Shown here: piece after piece, positions 19,824 through 28,050 of the stretch
Layout of the letters: each line of letters starts with the position of its first letter
How positions within the stretch are numbered: position 1 is the stretch's first letter
From: Defluviicoccus sp.
GTDB lineage: Bacteria > Pseudomonadota > Alphaproteobacteria > MPNO01
Reading direction: 5' to 3'
Assembly (NCBI GenBank): GCA_028821395.1
Contig: JAPPGP010000192.1
Span: 24,608 to 88,607, forward strand
DNA: 64,000 nt
The notes under the pieces: generated by a model
What the model saw: the letters and a program-made list of their open reading frames with translations, nothing else
Told to the model about the DNA's origin: nothing
Database searches by the model: none
Position numbers and translations under genes: made by a program

Positions 19824-20338
19824 CGAACCGCCGCCTTGAAATCGCGCCAGAACACATAGAGGCTGACGGCGACCAGCAATGCGAGGGACAGGAGGATCGG
19901 CGGAAACGCCGACCAGATCGGCAGGCTGAGGACCATCGACTTATCGGCGCTGGCCCGAAGGTCGATGCCGCCGAGCGTCATCCGCCACAGCAATATCGCG
20001 GCGATGAACCCGAGCGCCAGCCCGCCGAGCGCGTCCATCGCCGCCTTCACCCGGTCGGAGGCCCTGGCGAGCACGAAATCGACGATGAAGTTCCCCTTCA
20101 CCAGCTGGCAATAGGGCAGGAAGGCGACCACCGCGATCGCCGTTCCCATCTTGATCAGCTCGAAGTCGCCGGGGATCGGCGCGCCGACCACGGCGCGGAG
20201 CGTGATGCTCACGGTCTCCATGACGGTCATGGCGACCAGGATCGCCCCGCCGGCCAGCGCGAAGGCGCGGGTCAACAGCGAGAGGCAGCGGCCAACCGGG
20301 CCGTCGGTCGACGGCCCGCCCGAACCGGGCTCGTCCAC
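19820..20338 (-). CDS. TRAP transporter small permease, DctQ-type (module 1)
   Basis: 172-residue small membrane subunit with four hydrophobic segments. Visible are FALAGGAILVAMTVMETVSITLR and the DctQ-typical GDFELIKMGTAIAVVAFLPYCQ. The predicted start is a GTG at 20338, 11 bp after the binding-protein stop. It pairs with the large subunit and the DctP-type protein for sodium-driven uptake of an organic acid or similar solute. Confidence 0.88.
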   Translation of the reverse strand: MDEPGSGGPSTDGPVGRCLSLLTRAFALAGGAILVAMTVMETVSITLRAVVGAPIPGDFELIKMGTAIAVVAFLPYCQLVKGNFIVDFVLARASDRVKAAMDALGGLALGFIAAILLWRMTLGGIDLRASADKSMVLSLPIWSAFPPILLSLALLVAVSLYVFWRDFKAAVR

Positions 20339-20349
20339 GGCGCGGGCGG

Positions 20350-21384
20350 CTACTTCGCGTGTTTGTCCAGCAATGCCCGCGCGTCGGAGAGCACCTTCTC
20401 GCCGTCGATGCCGCGGTCCTTGACCAAAGCGAGCCAGCGGCCGATCGCGGCTTCCGATGCCTTGCGGATCCGGTCGGTCTCCGCGTCGGACAGGAAGATG
20501 AACTCGTTACCGCGCTTCTTGGCGGCGTCGATGCCGGGCTGCTCCGCCTTGTCCCACACATCGGCGGCGATGGGGGCGAGCGCGCGGCCCGTGGTGTCGT
20601 CGATCACCTTCTTCAGATCGGCCGGCAGCTTCTCGTAGCTTTTCTTGTGCATGCCGAGGAAGAACACCGCGGTCTGCACGCGCGCGTTGCCCGGGATATC
20701 GACCGAGTACTTGGTCATCTCGTGCATCTTGAAGGGCCAGATGATCTCGTAGGGGACCAGCGCCCCGTCGATCACGCCGCGCGAGAGCAGCGGCGTGACC
20801 TCGCCGATCGGCGTCCCGACCGCGGTCGCGCCCATCGCCTCGATGAACCATGAGCCGCCGCGATGCGGCGTGCGGATCTTGAGACCCTTGAAATCCTCGA
20901 GCCGCCGCAACGGCTTGTTGCGCATGATGAACACATTGCCGGCATGCACGTGGAGCAGCAGGATCTTGTAGTCCTTGAACTCCTCCTGGAGATGCATCTC
21001 CTGGAAGTCCTGCAGCGCCATGTTCGTGGCATGGGTCGTGGTGTGAACGAAGGGCAGGTGGAACACCTCCAGCCTCGGGAAGCGTCCCGGCGTGTAGCCG
21101 GGCAGCGTCCACACCATGTCGACGACGCCGTCGCGGACCTGGTCGATCAGCTGCGGCGGCCTGCCGCCGAGCTGCATTGACGGGTAGACGTCGATCTGCA
21201 GCCGCTTGCCCGACCGCTCGTTGACCCGCTTGACCCACGGCGCGAAGAACAGACGGCTCGCGGCCGAAACCGGCGGCGAGAGATGGTGCAGCCGCATCGT
21301 GTAATCCGCGGCGCGCGCGGTGTCGGCCGGACCGAAGCCAGCCAGCGCGCCCAGAACGGCGAGAATCGCGAGAGCTCTCGTCAT
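20350..21384 (-). CDS. dctP: TRAP transporter substrate-binding protein, DctP family (module 1)
   Basis: 344-residue periplasmic solute receptor. The signal peptide (MTRALAILAVLGALAGFG through ARA) is followed by ADYTMRLHHLSPPVS. LGGRPPQLIDQVRDGVVDMVWTLPGY and FKGLKIRTP with the conserved Arg are classic DctP motifs; in this family the Arg salt-bridges a carboxylate ligand. The ATG at 21384 has an AGGAG site; the frame extends upstream only as a shadow of the dioxygenase gene. It lies 77 bp after the Rieske beta-subunit gene, suggesting that the importer supplies the dioxygenase with an aromatic or cyclic carboxylate (inference). Confidence 0.9.
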   Translation of the reverse strand: MTRALAILAVLGALAGFGPADTARAADYTMRLHHLSPPVSAASRLFFAPWVKRVNERSGKRLQIDVYPSMQLGGRPPQLIDQVRDGVVDMVWTLPGYTPGRFPRLEVFHLPFVHTTTHATNMALQDFQEMHLQEEFKDYKILLLHVHAGNVFIMRNKPLRRLEDFKGLKIRTPHRGGSWFIEAMGATAVGTPIGEVTPLLSRGVIDGALVPYEIIWPFKMHEMTKYSVDIPGNARVQTAVFFLGMHKKSYEKLPADLKKVIDDTTGRALAPIAADVWDKAEQPGIDAAKKRGNEFIFLSDAETDRIRKASEAAIGRWLALVKDRGIDGEKVLSDARALLDKHAK

Positions 21385-21461
21385 AACGCTCTCCTTGTGT
21401 GGGAAAGTTCGCAAGGATGTTACGGCGTAGCGCGTCGAGTCAATGTCGGTCGCCGGGCGGG

Positions 21462-21926
21462 CTAGAGGGGCAGATGCGACCCGGACACCAGCAAAGTCGT
21501 CGTCAAGGCGACATTGCGCCGCCGGAACAGCGGGCGCGCGCCGGAAATGTCGATCCGGTCCTCGTAATAGCCCGTGGCGTAAAACCGCGACTCGCCTTCG
21601 AGCGTGGTGTGCATGACGATCACCGAGGACAGGGTCTCGGCTTCTCCCGCCTCGCCGTCGATCTCGATGCGATAGACGCTGGCATGCCGGTGGTATGTGC
21701 CGAGATTGGTGAAATGATCCCCGGCCGACAGGCACAGTTCGAGCAGGGGCTCGCGCTCGTGATCGAACCAGGTCATGCGCTGGCCGATCTCTTCGCTGTG
21801 GGCGGTGATGCTGTAGCGGAACGCCGGCAGGCACAGCTCGTTGAGCCAGCCTGCGTAGTCGTCGGCATTCATCCGCACGCAAGCGGCGTAGATCAGGTCC
21901 TCGACAGCCCGTTCCGAGATCGCCAT
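21462..21926 (-). CDS. Aromatic-ring-hydroxylating dioxygenase beta subunit (module 1)
   Basis: 154-residue structural beta subunit (SnoaL-like cone fold) of a Rieske dioxygenase. Typical segments are VEDLIYAACVRMNADDYAGWLNEL, FRYSITAHS and a C-terminal RRRNVALTTTLLVSGSHLPL. The ATG at 21926 (MAISERAV) is the likely start, 17 bp after the alpha-subunit stop; an upstream in-frame ATG would overlap that gene. It has the same length and order as the second copy at 45321-45785. Confidence 0.88.
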   Translation of the reverse strand: MAISERAVEDLIYAACVRMNADDYAGWLNELCLPAFRYSITAHSEEIGQRMTWFDHEREPLLELCLSAGDHFTNLGTYHRHASVYRIEIDGEAGEAETLSSVIVMHTTLEGESRFYATGYYEDRIDISGARPLFRRRNVALTTTLLVSGSHLPL

Positions 21927-21943
21927 CGCGGCCCGGCGCGCCC

Positions 21944-23155
21944 TCAATGCAGCGCCGCGGGGCGGCCCGCGAACGGGTCCGACGGGTCGCGCCCGATGCG
22001 GCGGCTCCACTCGGCGAAATAGTTGCGCAAGGGAATGTCGTCCTGGCCGCGCTCGTCCTCCTCGCGCGCGTGGATGCTGAAGACCGAGCTGCCGTCGCGC
22101 ATGGTCGCCATCTGGATTTCCGAGGCGACATTGTCCTCCGGCAGGTTGCGGCCGAACGGCCCCCAGATCTCGTTGTGGTGGCGCATGCGCATCTCGCGGT
22201 CGTCCGCCGACTCCCCCTTGATGCCGAGCGCGCGGTACTCGACGACGGTGCGCGTCGGGCCGAGGGGGATGACGCAGTCAACCCGCGCCACGGTGGTTCG
22301 CACATTGACCATCACATCGGGAAAGATGTTCACCAGACGCCATTCGTCCGCCGCCAGCCCCGGGAACGGCCCGCGCGTCCGGCTCTCGCCCGCCTTTCCC
22401 GCGCGCGACAGCTTGTAGTCCGGCGCAAACGATTCCAGGAACGAATGCCCCCGCGGCCGGGGACGGATGCGGCGTTCCATATAGTTCGGCTGGCTCATAT
22501 TGGTCTTCACGTTATAGACGTGCATGCCCTCGTGATAGGGCTCCAGATTGGTGAGCTGCCAGAGCTTCCAGTTGGTGTTCAGGACGATCCGGTGGAAGTG
22601 GAACGGCTCCAGCGTCCGCGTCCCCATGCATTCCTCGAGCGAGACCAGGCAGCCGCTCAGAAAATCGTCGAGCGGCTCGCACTCGTCGTCGAGGTTCACG
22701 AACACCAGGCCGAGCCGCACCTCCGTCCGCACCTCGCGGAGCCCCATCGTCGCGGTTGCGACGTCGCAGTGCTCGTAGGCCTCGTTGCGCGGGATGGCGA
22801 CACAGTTGCCGCCGCTGTCATAGACCCATTGGTGAAACGGGCAGACCCAGCGGCGCGCATTGCCGCGCGGCCGGCGCAGCACCAGGGAGCCCCGGTGGGA
22901 GCAGGCGTTCACGAACCCGCGGACGCGGCCCTCGCCGTCGCGCGAGACGATCAGTGGCGTGCCGGCGAGGGTGGTCGTCCGGTAGTCGAACGGCTCGGGC
23001 AACTCCTGATCGTGGCAGACGAATTTCCACACCCGGTCGAAGATCTTCTCCTTCTCCTCCCGGAAGATCTCCTCGCTGGTGAATATCGCGTTGTCCACGA
23101 AATGGCTGGCCGGCAGGCCGGGACGCTTCGCCCATTCGATCGCGGTCCTCGACAT
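21944..23155 (-). CDS. Rieske aromatic-ring-hydroxylating dioxygenase alpha subunit (module 1)
   Basis: 403-residue catalytic subunit. The Rieske [2Fe-2S] ligands are Cys85-x-His87 (CSHRG) and Cys105-x2-His108 (CPFHQW). Mononuclear iron ligands are His208 and His212 (EPYHEGMH), with a distal Asp expected in the C-terminal half. The enzyme should add O2 across an aromatic or related ring, drawing electrons from a ferredoxin/reductase not encoded in this window. The ATG at 23155 follows a GGGAGGG site. The downstream beta subunit and TRAP importer form one unit. It is close in sequence and identical in length to the alpha subunit at 45789-47000. Confidence 0.92.
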   Translation of the reverse strand: MSRTAIEWAKRPGLPASHFVDNAIFTSEEIFREEKEKIFDRVWKFVCHDQELPEPFDYRTTTLAGTPLIVSRDGEGRVRGFVNACSHRGSLVLRRPRGNARRWVCPFHQWVYDSGGNCVAIPRNEAYEHCDVATATMGLREVRTEVRLGLVFVNLDDECEPLDDFLSGCLVSLEECMGTRTLEPFHFHRIVLNTNWKLWQLTNLEPYHEGMHVYNVKTNMSQPNYMERRIRPRPRGHSFLESFAPDYKLSRAGKAGESRTRGPFPGLAADEWRLVNIFPDVMVNVRTTVARVDCVIPLGPTRTVVEYRALGIKGESADDREMRMRHHNEIWGPFGRNLPEDNVASEIQMATMRDGSSVFSIHAREEDERGQDDIPLRNYFAEWSRRIGRDPSDPFAGRPAALH

Positions 23156-23210
23156 TTCCGCCTGTCCCTCCCGTCAGTGATGCACGAAACGCGGCGGGTC
23201 TGCCGGCCCG

Positions 23211-24143
23211 CTACTGGGCGGCGATCCCCGCGCCGGCCTCCGCGCCGAACGCGCCGGCGGCTTCGAGCAGCGATCGCAGCCTCGCGCGGTCTTCCTCGTC
23301 GAGCATTCCGAGCGGCCGCCGCGGCGGGCCGACCGGCCGGCCGAGAATGTCGAGCCCGGTATGCCCCACCCGGATATGCGACTTGGCGCAGATCAGCTCG
23401 CAGATCGGGAACAAGCGGTCCCACATCGCGCGAGCTCCGGCGAGGTCGTGGTCATCGACCGCGGCACGGAAGAACGCCATCGCAAGCTCGGGCAGGAAAT
23501 TGGTGACGACCGGTGCCCAGCCGGTGGCGCCGGCGCTGAATGCCTGGAGACTCGTCGACTCCCAGCCGGCGATGATCGCGACACCGTCGCCCGTCAGCCT
23601 GCGGATCGCGCTGATCCGCGCGAGGTCGCCGGTGCTCTCCTTGATGCAGCGCATGTTCTCGTGCCGCGCGAGCTCGGCGAGGAACTCGGGCGGCATATCG
23701 ATGCCGGTGGTCCACGGGTTGTTGTAAACGCAGATCGGCAAGGCGATCGCGTCGGCGACCCGCTCGTAATGCGCGCGCACCTCTTCGAGGGTGAGCGGCC
23801 AGTAGGTCATCGGCAGGATCATCACGCCGTCGCAACCGACCGCCTCGGCATGCCGCGAGAGCCGCGTACAGCCGGAGGTGGTGCGCGCGCCGGTGCCCGC
23901 GATCACCGAAATGCGGCCATCCACATGCCGCGCCGCGACCTCGATGCCGCGCTTCATCTCGTCCTCCGAGAACGAGCCGTTGCCGCCGGTCGAGCCGAAC
24001 ACGCAGACCCCGTCGACGCGGTTCTCGATCTGATGGTCGAGCACCCGGCGCAGCCCGTCCTCGTCGATCGCCTCGCCGTCGTCCTTGAGCGGCGTCGGGA
24101 CGAAGGTGAAGACGCGGGACCAGAATTCGTGCTTCGTTACCAT
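23211..24143 (-). CDS. Dihydrodipicolinate synthase/aldolase family protein
   Basis: 310-residue TIM-barrel Schiff-base lyase. The proton-relay Tyr140 lies in ALPICVYNNPW and the Schiff-base Lys168 in MRCIKESTGD. The DapA-type GTTGE loop is altered to GSTGGNG (about 50-56). Family members cleave or form C-C bonds with pyruvate. Because it sits 55 bp before a Rieske dioxygenase, a role like the NahE/PhdJ hydratase-aldolases of aromatic degradation is more attractive than lysine synthesis, but this is inference. The ATG at 24143 has a GGGAGGG site. Confidence 0.87.
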   Translation of the reverse strand: MVTKHEFWSRVFTFVPTPLKDDGEAIDEDGLRRVLDHQIENRVDGVCVFGSTGGNGSFSEDEMKRGIEVAARHVDGRISVIAGTGARTTSGCTRLSRHAEAVGCDGVMILPMTYWPLTLEEVRAHYERVADAIALPICVYNNPWTTGIDMPPEFLAELARHENMRCIKESTGDLARISAIRRLTGDGVAIIAGWESTSLQAFSAGATGWAPVVTNFLPELAMAFFRAAVDDHDLAGARAMWDRLFPICELICAKSHIRVGHTGLDILGRPVGPPRRPLGMLDEEDRARLRSLLEAAGAFGAEAGAGIAAQ

Positions 24144-24448
24144 GTGTCCCTCCCCATCGGCGCTGGGACAGTCCGGAACCTCAAACGAGGAAAGCTCAGG
24201 CACATCCGCCGAAGCATCCTATGCGGCGGATTTGCGGCGGTGCAAGCCCTGCCGCGGCCGGCTCTCCGTCGCGCGCGTCACCCGGCAAGCGCGCAGATGG
24301 CCGGAACAAGTCCACTGCGGTCCGGTCTGGATTCTCGAGGCGGACCGCACCCGGTTCTTCCCGCCCCGCCCTTGGATGCCCGGATCGAGTCCGGCCATGA
24401 CGACAAAAGGGACCGGCACAAAGCCATGCGTGCTTTCCGGTCGAAACA
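24144..24448. other. Intergenic region with a REP-like palindrome, no gene
   Basis: 305 bp between the DapA-family gene and the cupin gene, both on the minus strand. No gene is apparent. It holds the palindromic element at 24372-24402 and should carry a promoter for the DapA/dioxygenase/TRAP unit. Confidence 0.45.
24372..24402. repeat. REP-like extragenic palindrome, copy 1
   Basis: TGGATGCCCGGATCGAGTCC followed by GGCCATGACG. The arms ATGCCCGGA and TCCGGCCAT pair with one mismatch around a 5-nt loop. It is similar to the element at 61127-61159 (shared TGGATGCCCGGA). Elements of this kind are common between genes in alphaproteobacteria. Confidence 0.6.
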
Positions 24449-24880
24449 CTAGTCCTTGGCGAGGAACTCGCCGATGGTCTCGTCGGTGTGAAATTCCGGC
24501 CGTTCGTAATAGTGCGGGCCGTCGTAGATCTCGATCAGCACGCTGCGTTCGTGCGCGATCGTCGGGCCGTGGGGATGGTCCTTCGGGTTCATGTAGAAGG
24601 AGCCCGGCTTAAGGCGCAGACCGACATCGGTGTACTCGTAGTCGCCTTCCAGGCAATACATGAACTGGTTCGACGCATGGGTGTGCTTGACCGGTATGTG
24701 CCCGCCCTTCTCGAACTCGATCAGGGCGATGCTGGCACCGGTCTCCGGGTTCTTCCAGAGGAAGTACTGCCTGAGCCCGTAGTCCGGAAAGTCGAGCCAT
24801 TGTTCCGGATCCAGCCCGTCCCGGTGGATCAGCAGCTCCAGGGTCCTGGCGAGCGATTCCTGGGACGATGCGTCGGTCAT
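24449..24880 (-). CDS. Cupin domain-containing protein
   Basis: 143-residue single-domain cupin. The metal-binding motif 1 is seen as HIPVKHTHASNQ, with His66 and His68 and a Gln at position 72 in place of the usual Glu; motif 2 has KDHPHGP with His104. Iron or another divalent metal is expected. Stand-alone cupins next to oxygenases often act as dioxygenases, isomerases or sensors, and none of these can be chosen here. It follows the RraA-like gene by 3 bp and closes the catabolic run starting at 30930. Confidence 0.82.
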   Translation of the reverse strand: MTDASSQESLARTLELLIHRDGLDPEQWLDFPDYGLRQYFLWKNPETGASIALIEFEKGGHIPVKHTHASNQFMYCLEGDYEYTDVGLRLKPGSFYMNPKDHPHGPTIAHERSVLIEIYDGPHYYERPEFHTDETIGEFLAKD

Positions 24881-24883
24881 CTT

Positions 24884-25636
24884 CTAGTCCTCCGATTGGG
24901 GGCGTCCGTCGGCCAGCCAGGCCTGGTATTCCCTGCGGCTCTCCGCCGTCGCCGGGAACAGGCCGAAGATGGAGCGGCCGCGTTTCAACTGGAAGCTCAC
25001 GAACGCCTCGTAGTCGACCTCCCCGGCGACCTCGGCGGCGACCTCGTCCGCGAGATGCCGGGGGATCGCGACGACGCCCTCGCCGTTGCCGACGATGACG
25101 TCGCCCGGATAGACGGCGACCCCGGCGCAGCCGACGGGCGCGTTGAACTCGACCGGATGGAGGGCGATCGGCGTGGGCGGCCCCGAGCTCTCGCGCTGAA
25201 AGCAGGGCAGGCCGGTCTCGCGTATCCCGGGCGAGTCGCGAAACCCGCCGTCGGTGACCACCCCGGAGACGCCGCGCACCCGCAGCCGAAGCGCCATCAA
25301 ATCGCCCATCGCCGAGGCCCGGGCATCGCCCCCGGTTGCCATCACCAGCACCGCGCCCGGGGGGCACTCCTCGATGGCGCGCCGGTGCAGGCCGTCGTCG
25401 CGCGCGTAGAGGTCCATCGAATCGATGTCCTCGCGCGCCGGAATGAAGCGCAGCGTGAAGGCGGGCCCCACCATGGGTTCCTGGTCCGGCGCAACCGGGG
25501 ACAGGCCGGGGAGAAAGGCGTTGCGCAGCCCGCGCCTCAGCAGGGCGTTGCTCAGATTCGCGGCACCGCATCGCAACAGACGCACGCGCGTGGCCTCGCC
25601 GATGGGTCTTACGACCGGTTCGGACTCCGCTGTCAT
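24884..25636 (-). CDS. RraA family protein (HMG/CHA aldolase-like)
   Basis: 250-residue protein of the RraA/4-hydroxy-4-methyl-2-oxoglutarate aldolase fold. The motif D129-GGFRD (TDGGFRDSPGIRETGLPCFQR) carries the Arg and Asp that bind oxaloacetate-type substrates and the metal in HMG aldolases. In protocatechuate and gallate cleavage pathways such enzymes release pyruvate, which suits this neighbourhood; related proteins only regulate RNase E or have other roles. The ATG at 25636 overlaps the CoxL-type gene stop (ATGA). The frame extends upstream only as a shadow. Confidence 0.85.
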   Translation of the reverse strand: MTAESEPVVRPIGEATRVRLLRCGAANLSNALLRRGLRNAFLPGLSPVAPDQEPMVGPAFTLRFIPAREDIDSMDLYARDDGLHRRAIEECPPGAVLVMATGGDARASAMGDLMALRLRVRGVSGVVTDGGFRDSPGIRETGLPCFQRESSGPPTPIALHPVEFNAPVGCAGVAVYPGDVIVGNGEGVVAIPRHLADEVAAEVAGEVDYEAFVSFQLKRGRSIFGLFPATAESRREYQAWLADGRPQSED

Positions 25637-28050
25637 GCCGCGTCTCCTCGCCCGCCGGCATCGGCTATCGCCTTCCATACCGCGAAGGACGTAAGCGGCG
25701 GATCGATGTCGCGCACGCCGAGCGGGCGCAGGGCATCGACGACGGCGGCCACGATCGCCGGCGGCAGGCCCACCGTCCCGGTCTCGGCTCCGCCCTTCAC
25801 GCCGAGCGGGTTCGTCGCGGTCGGGACCGGGCGCGAGCCGAGGCGGAAGCCGGGGAAGTCGGCGGCCAGAGGCATCGCGTAATCGAGGAACGAGCCGGTC
25901 AGGAGCTGGCCGTTGCCATCGAAGACGACGGCCTCCTTGAGCACCTGGCCGGCGGCCTGGGCGATCCCGCCATGGACCTGCCCCTCCAGGATCAGGGGGT
26001 TGATCACGACGCCGACATCGTCGACGGCGGATACCGCGACGAGCTCGACCTGCCCGGTCTCCGGATCGACCTCCACCTCCGCCGCATAGCATCCGTTGGG
26101 ATAGTTCTGCGGATCGGCGGTGAAGTACCCGCAACCCTCGAGGCCGGATCGCAGCTCCGGCGGCAACGGGCGGGGAGACGCCCACGCGAAGGTGGCCCGG
26201 GCGACGGCTTCGAGAGAAAGCTGCTTTTCGCCGGAGGCGGTGGCGTAGGCGCCGTCTGCGAAGTGCAGCTCGTCGGGGTCGACACCCAGCAGAATGGCGG
26301 CCGCGGCGCGCCCGCGCTCGACGACCTGCTCGCAGGCCTGTTTGAGGGCCGAGCCGCCCACGGTCATGCTGCGCGAGCCGAAGCTCCCGCGGCCGGTGGC
26401 GATCGTGTCGGTATCGCCCTGGACCACCCGGATGCGATCCAGCGCTATGCCCAGCCACTCGTTGACCATCTGGGGATAGCTGGTCTCGTGGCCCTGCCCG
26501 TAGCAGAAGGTGCCGGCCAGGATGCTGAGCCCTCCGGTCGGATCGAAGCGGATCTCCATGCGCTCGCTGATGGTGGCACAGACCTCGACATAGAGCGACA
26601 CGCCGCGGCCGCGCAGCCTGCCGCGCTCCAGGCTCTGCCGGCGCCGGGCCTCGAACCCGTTCCAATCGGCCTGGTCGAGCGCGCGGTCGAAGATCGCCTC
26701 GAACTCGCCGCAGTCATAGGTCTCGCCGATCGACGTCCGATAGGGCATCCGGTCCGGCGCGATGAGGTTGCGCCGGCGGATCTCGACCGGGTCGAGCCCG
26801 AGCTCCGCGGCGGCGAGATCCATCATCCGTTCCAGGATCATCGTCGCCTCCGGGCGTCCGGCCCCGCGATAGGTGGTCAGCGTGCAGCTGTTGGTGAAAA
26901 TGCCGTTCACGGTCACGTGCATCGCCGGGAAGGCGTAGACGCCCGACAGCATGCGCGTGCCGACCAGGGGCGGATGCGCGGTGGACGGGCCGAGCTGGCA
27001 CCCCAGATTGTGATGCACCGCCACGCGCACGCCGAGGACGTCGCCCTCGGCGGTGAGGGCGAATTCGGCATCGGCGATCTGGTCTCGGCCGTTGAAGTCC
27101 GAGACGAAGGCTTCGCTCCGGTCGCTCACCCACTTGACCGGACGCCCGATGCGCTTCGCCGCCCACAGAACCAGGATCTCCTCGGGGTAGAGGCCCCCCT
27201 TGGTCCCGAACCCGCCGCCGAGATCGCCGGCGACCACGTGGATGCGGAACGCGGGCACGCGGAAGACATGCTCGGCCAGCAACAGGCGGATGCGGTGCGG
27301 GTTGGCGCCCGACGTGGTCAGGTGCCAGCGCTCCCGCCCGACATGGTAGCTCCCGATGCAGGCCCTCGGCTCCAGCGGATTGCCGGCGAGACGCTGGCTG
27401 CGAACCCGGGCCCGCGTCACGTGATCGGCCCGGGCGAAGGCTTGCGCGGTCGCCTCCGCGTCGCCCAGCTCGTGCACGAAGCAGCAATTGCCCGCGGCGT
27501 CGGGCCAGACCAGAGGGGCGTCCGCCGCGATCGCCGCCTCGACCGTGGGCGCGGCATCGAGCGGTTCGTAGTCGACGACGATCCGCTCCGCCGCCTCGGC
27601 GGCCGCGGCGAGGGTCTCCGCGATGACGAAGGCGACGCCGCCACCGACTGCCAGCACCCGGTCGGACGCAAGCGGCGGAAAGGGCGTCGGGCGATAGGGC
27701 CCGCCCGTTATGGTCGGCGGGATGCTGACGCAGGGGATCATGCCCAGACCGTCGGACGCGTAATCCGCGCCGGTCAGCACGCCGATGACGCCCGGGACGC
27801 CCATCGCCCCGGCGACGTCGATACGCCTTATCCTCGCATGCGACAGCGGCGAGCGGAGCACGTAGCCGCGGGCCTCGCCGTCGACGCGGACGTCGTCGGC
27901 ATAGCGTCCGTGGCCGGTCAGCAGCCGCTTGTCTTCCAGCCTCGGAACCGCCGCGCCGATGCCCTGGTGGTTCGGCCGGTTGGAAATGGCGCCGGACTCG
28001 GGCTTCCTCCCGGCGGAACTACCCCCGCTTCGGGGCGAGAATGCAGACAT
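25633..28050 (-). CDS. Xanthine dehydrogenase family molybdopterin-binding (large) subunit, CoxL-like
   Basis: 805-residue molybdenum hydroxylase large subunit. The N-terminal domain starts GIGAAVPRLEDKRLLTGHGRYADD, and GDLGGGFGTKGGLYPEE binds the cofactor. The active-site loop is TYRGAGR (393-399), the type II form found in non-CO-oxidising members. The catalytic Glu lies in KGGAETG near the C-terminus. Expected reaction: hydroxylation of an N-heterocycle, aldehyde or similar. The FAD (CoxM) and 2Fe-2S (CoxS) subunits are not in the window. The ATG at 28050 overlaps the HpaB-type gene by 32 bp; a slightly shorter protein is possible. Confidence 0.9.
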   Translation of the reverse strand: MSAFSPRSGGSSAGRKPESGAISNRPNHQGIGAAVPRLEDKRLLTGHGRYADDVRVDGEARGYVLRSPLSHARIRRIDVAGAMGVPGVIGVLTGADYASDGLGMIPCVSIPPTITGGPYRPTPFPPLASDRVLAVGGGVAFVIAETLAAAAEAAERIVVDYEPLDAAPTVEAAIAADAPLVWPDAAGNCCFVHELGDAEATAQAFARADHVTRARVRSQRLAGNPLEPRACIGSYHVGRERWHLTTSGANPHRIRLLLAEHVFRVPAFRIHVVAGDLGGGFGTKGGLYPEEILVLWAAKRIGRPVKWVSDRSEAFVSDFNGRDQIADAEFALTAEGDVLGVRVAVHHNLGCQLGPSTAHPPLVGTRMLSGVYAFPAMHVTVNGIFTNSCTLTTYRGAGRPEATMILERMMDLAAAELGLDPVEIRRRNLIAPDRMPYRTSIGETYDCGEFEAIFDRALDQADWNGFEARRRQSLERGRLRGRGVSLYVEVCATISERMEIRFDPTGGLSILAGTFCYGQGHETSYPQMVNEWLGIALDRIRVVQGDTDTIATGRGSFGSRSMTVGGSALKQACEQVVERGRAAAAILLGVDPDELHFADGAYATASGEKQLSLEAVARATFAWASPRPLPPELRSGLEGCGYFTADPQNYPNGCYAAEVEVDPETGQVELVAVSAVDDVGVVINPLILEGQVHGGIAQAAGQVLKEAVVFDGNGQLLTGSFLDYAMPLAADFPGFRLGSRPVPTATNPLGVKGGAETGTVGLPPAIVAAVVDALRPLGVRDIDPPLTSFAVWKAIADAGGRGDAA

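Noticed and set aside
20350..22305. Apparent fusion of dioxygenase-related sequence to DctP
   Set aside because: The upstream part lies out of frame over the dioxygenase genes; the DctP signal peptide and AGGAG site begin at 21384.
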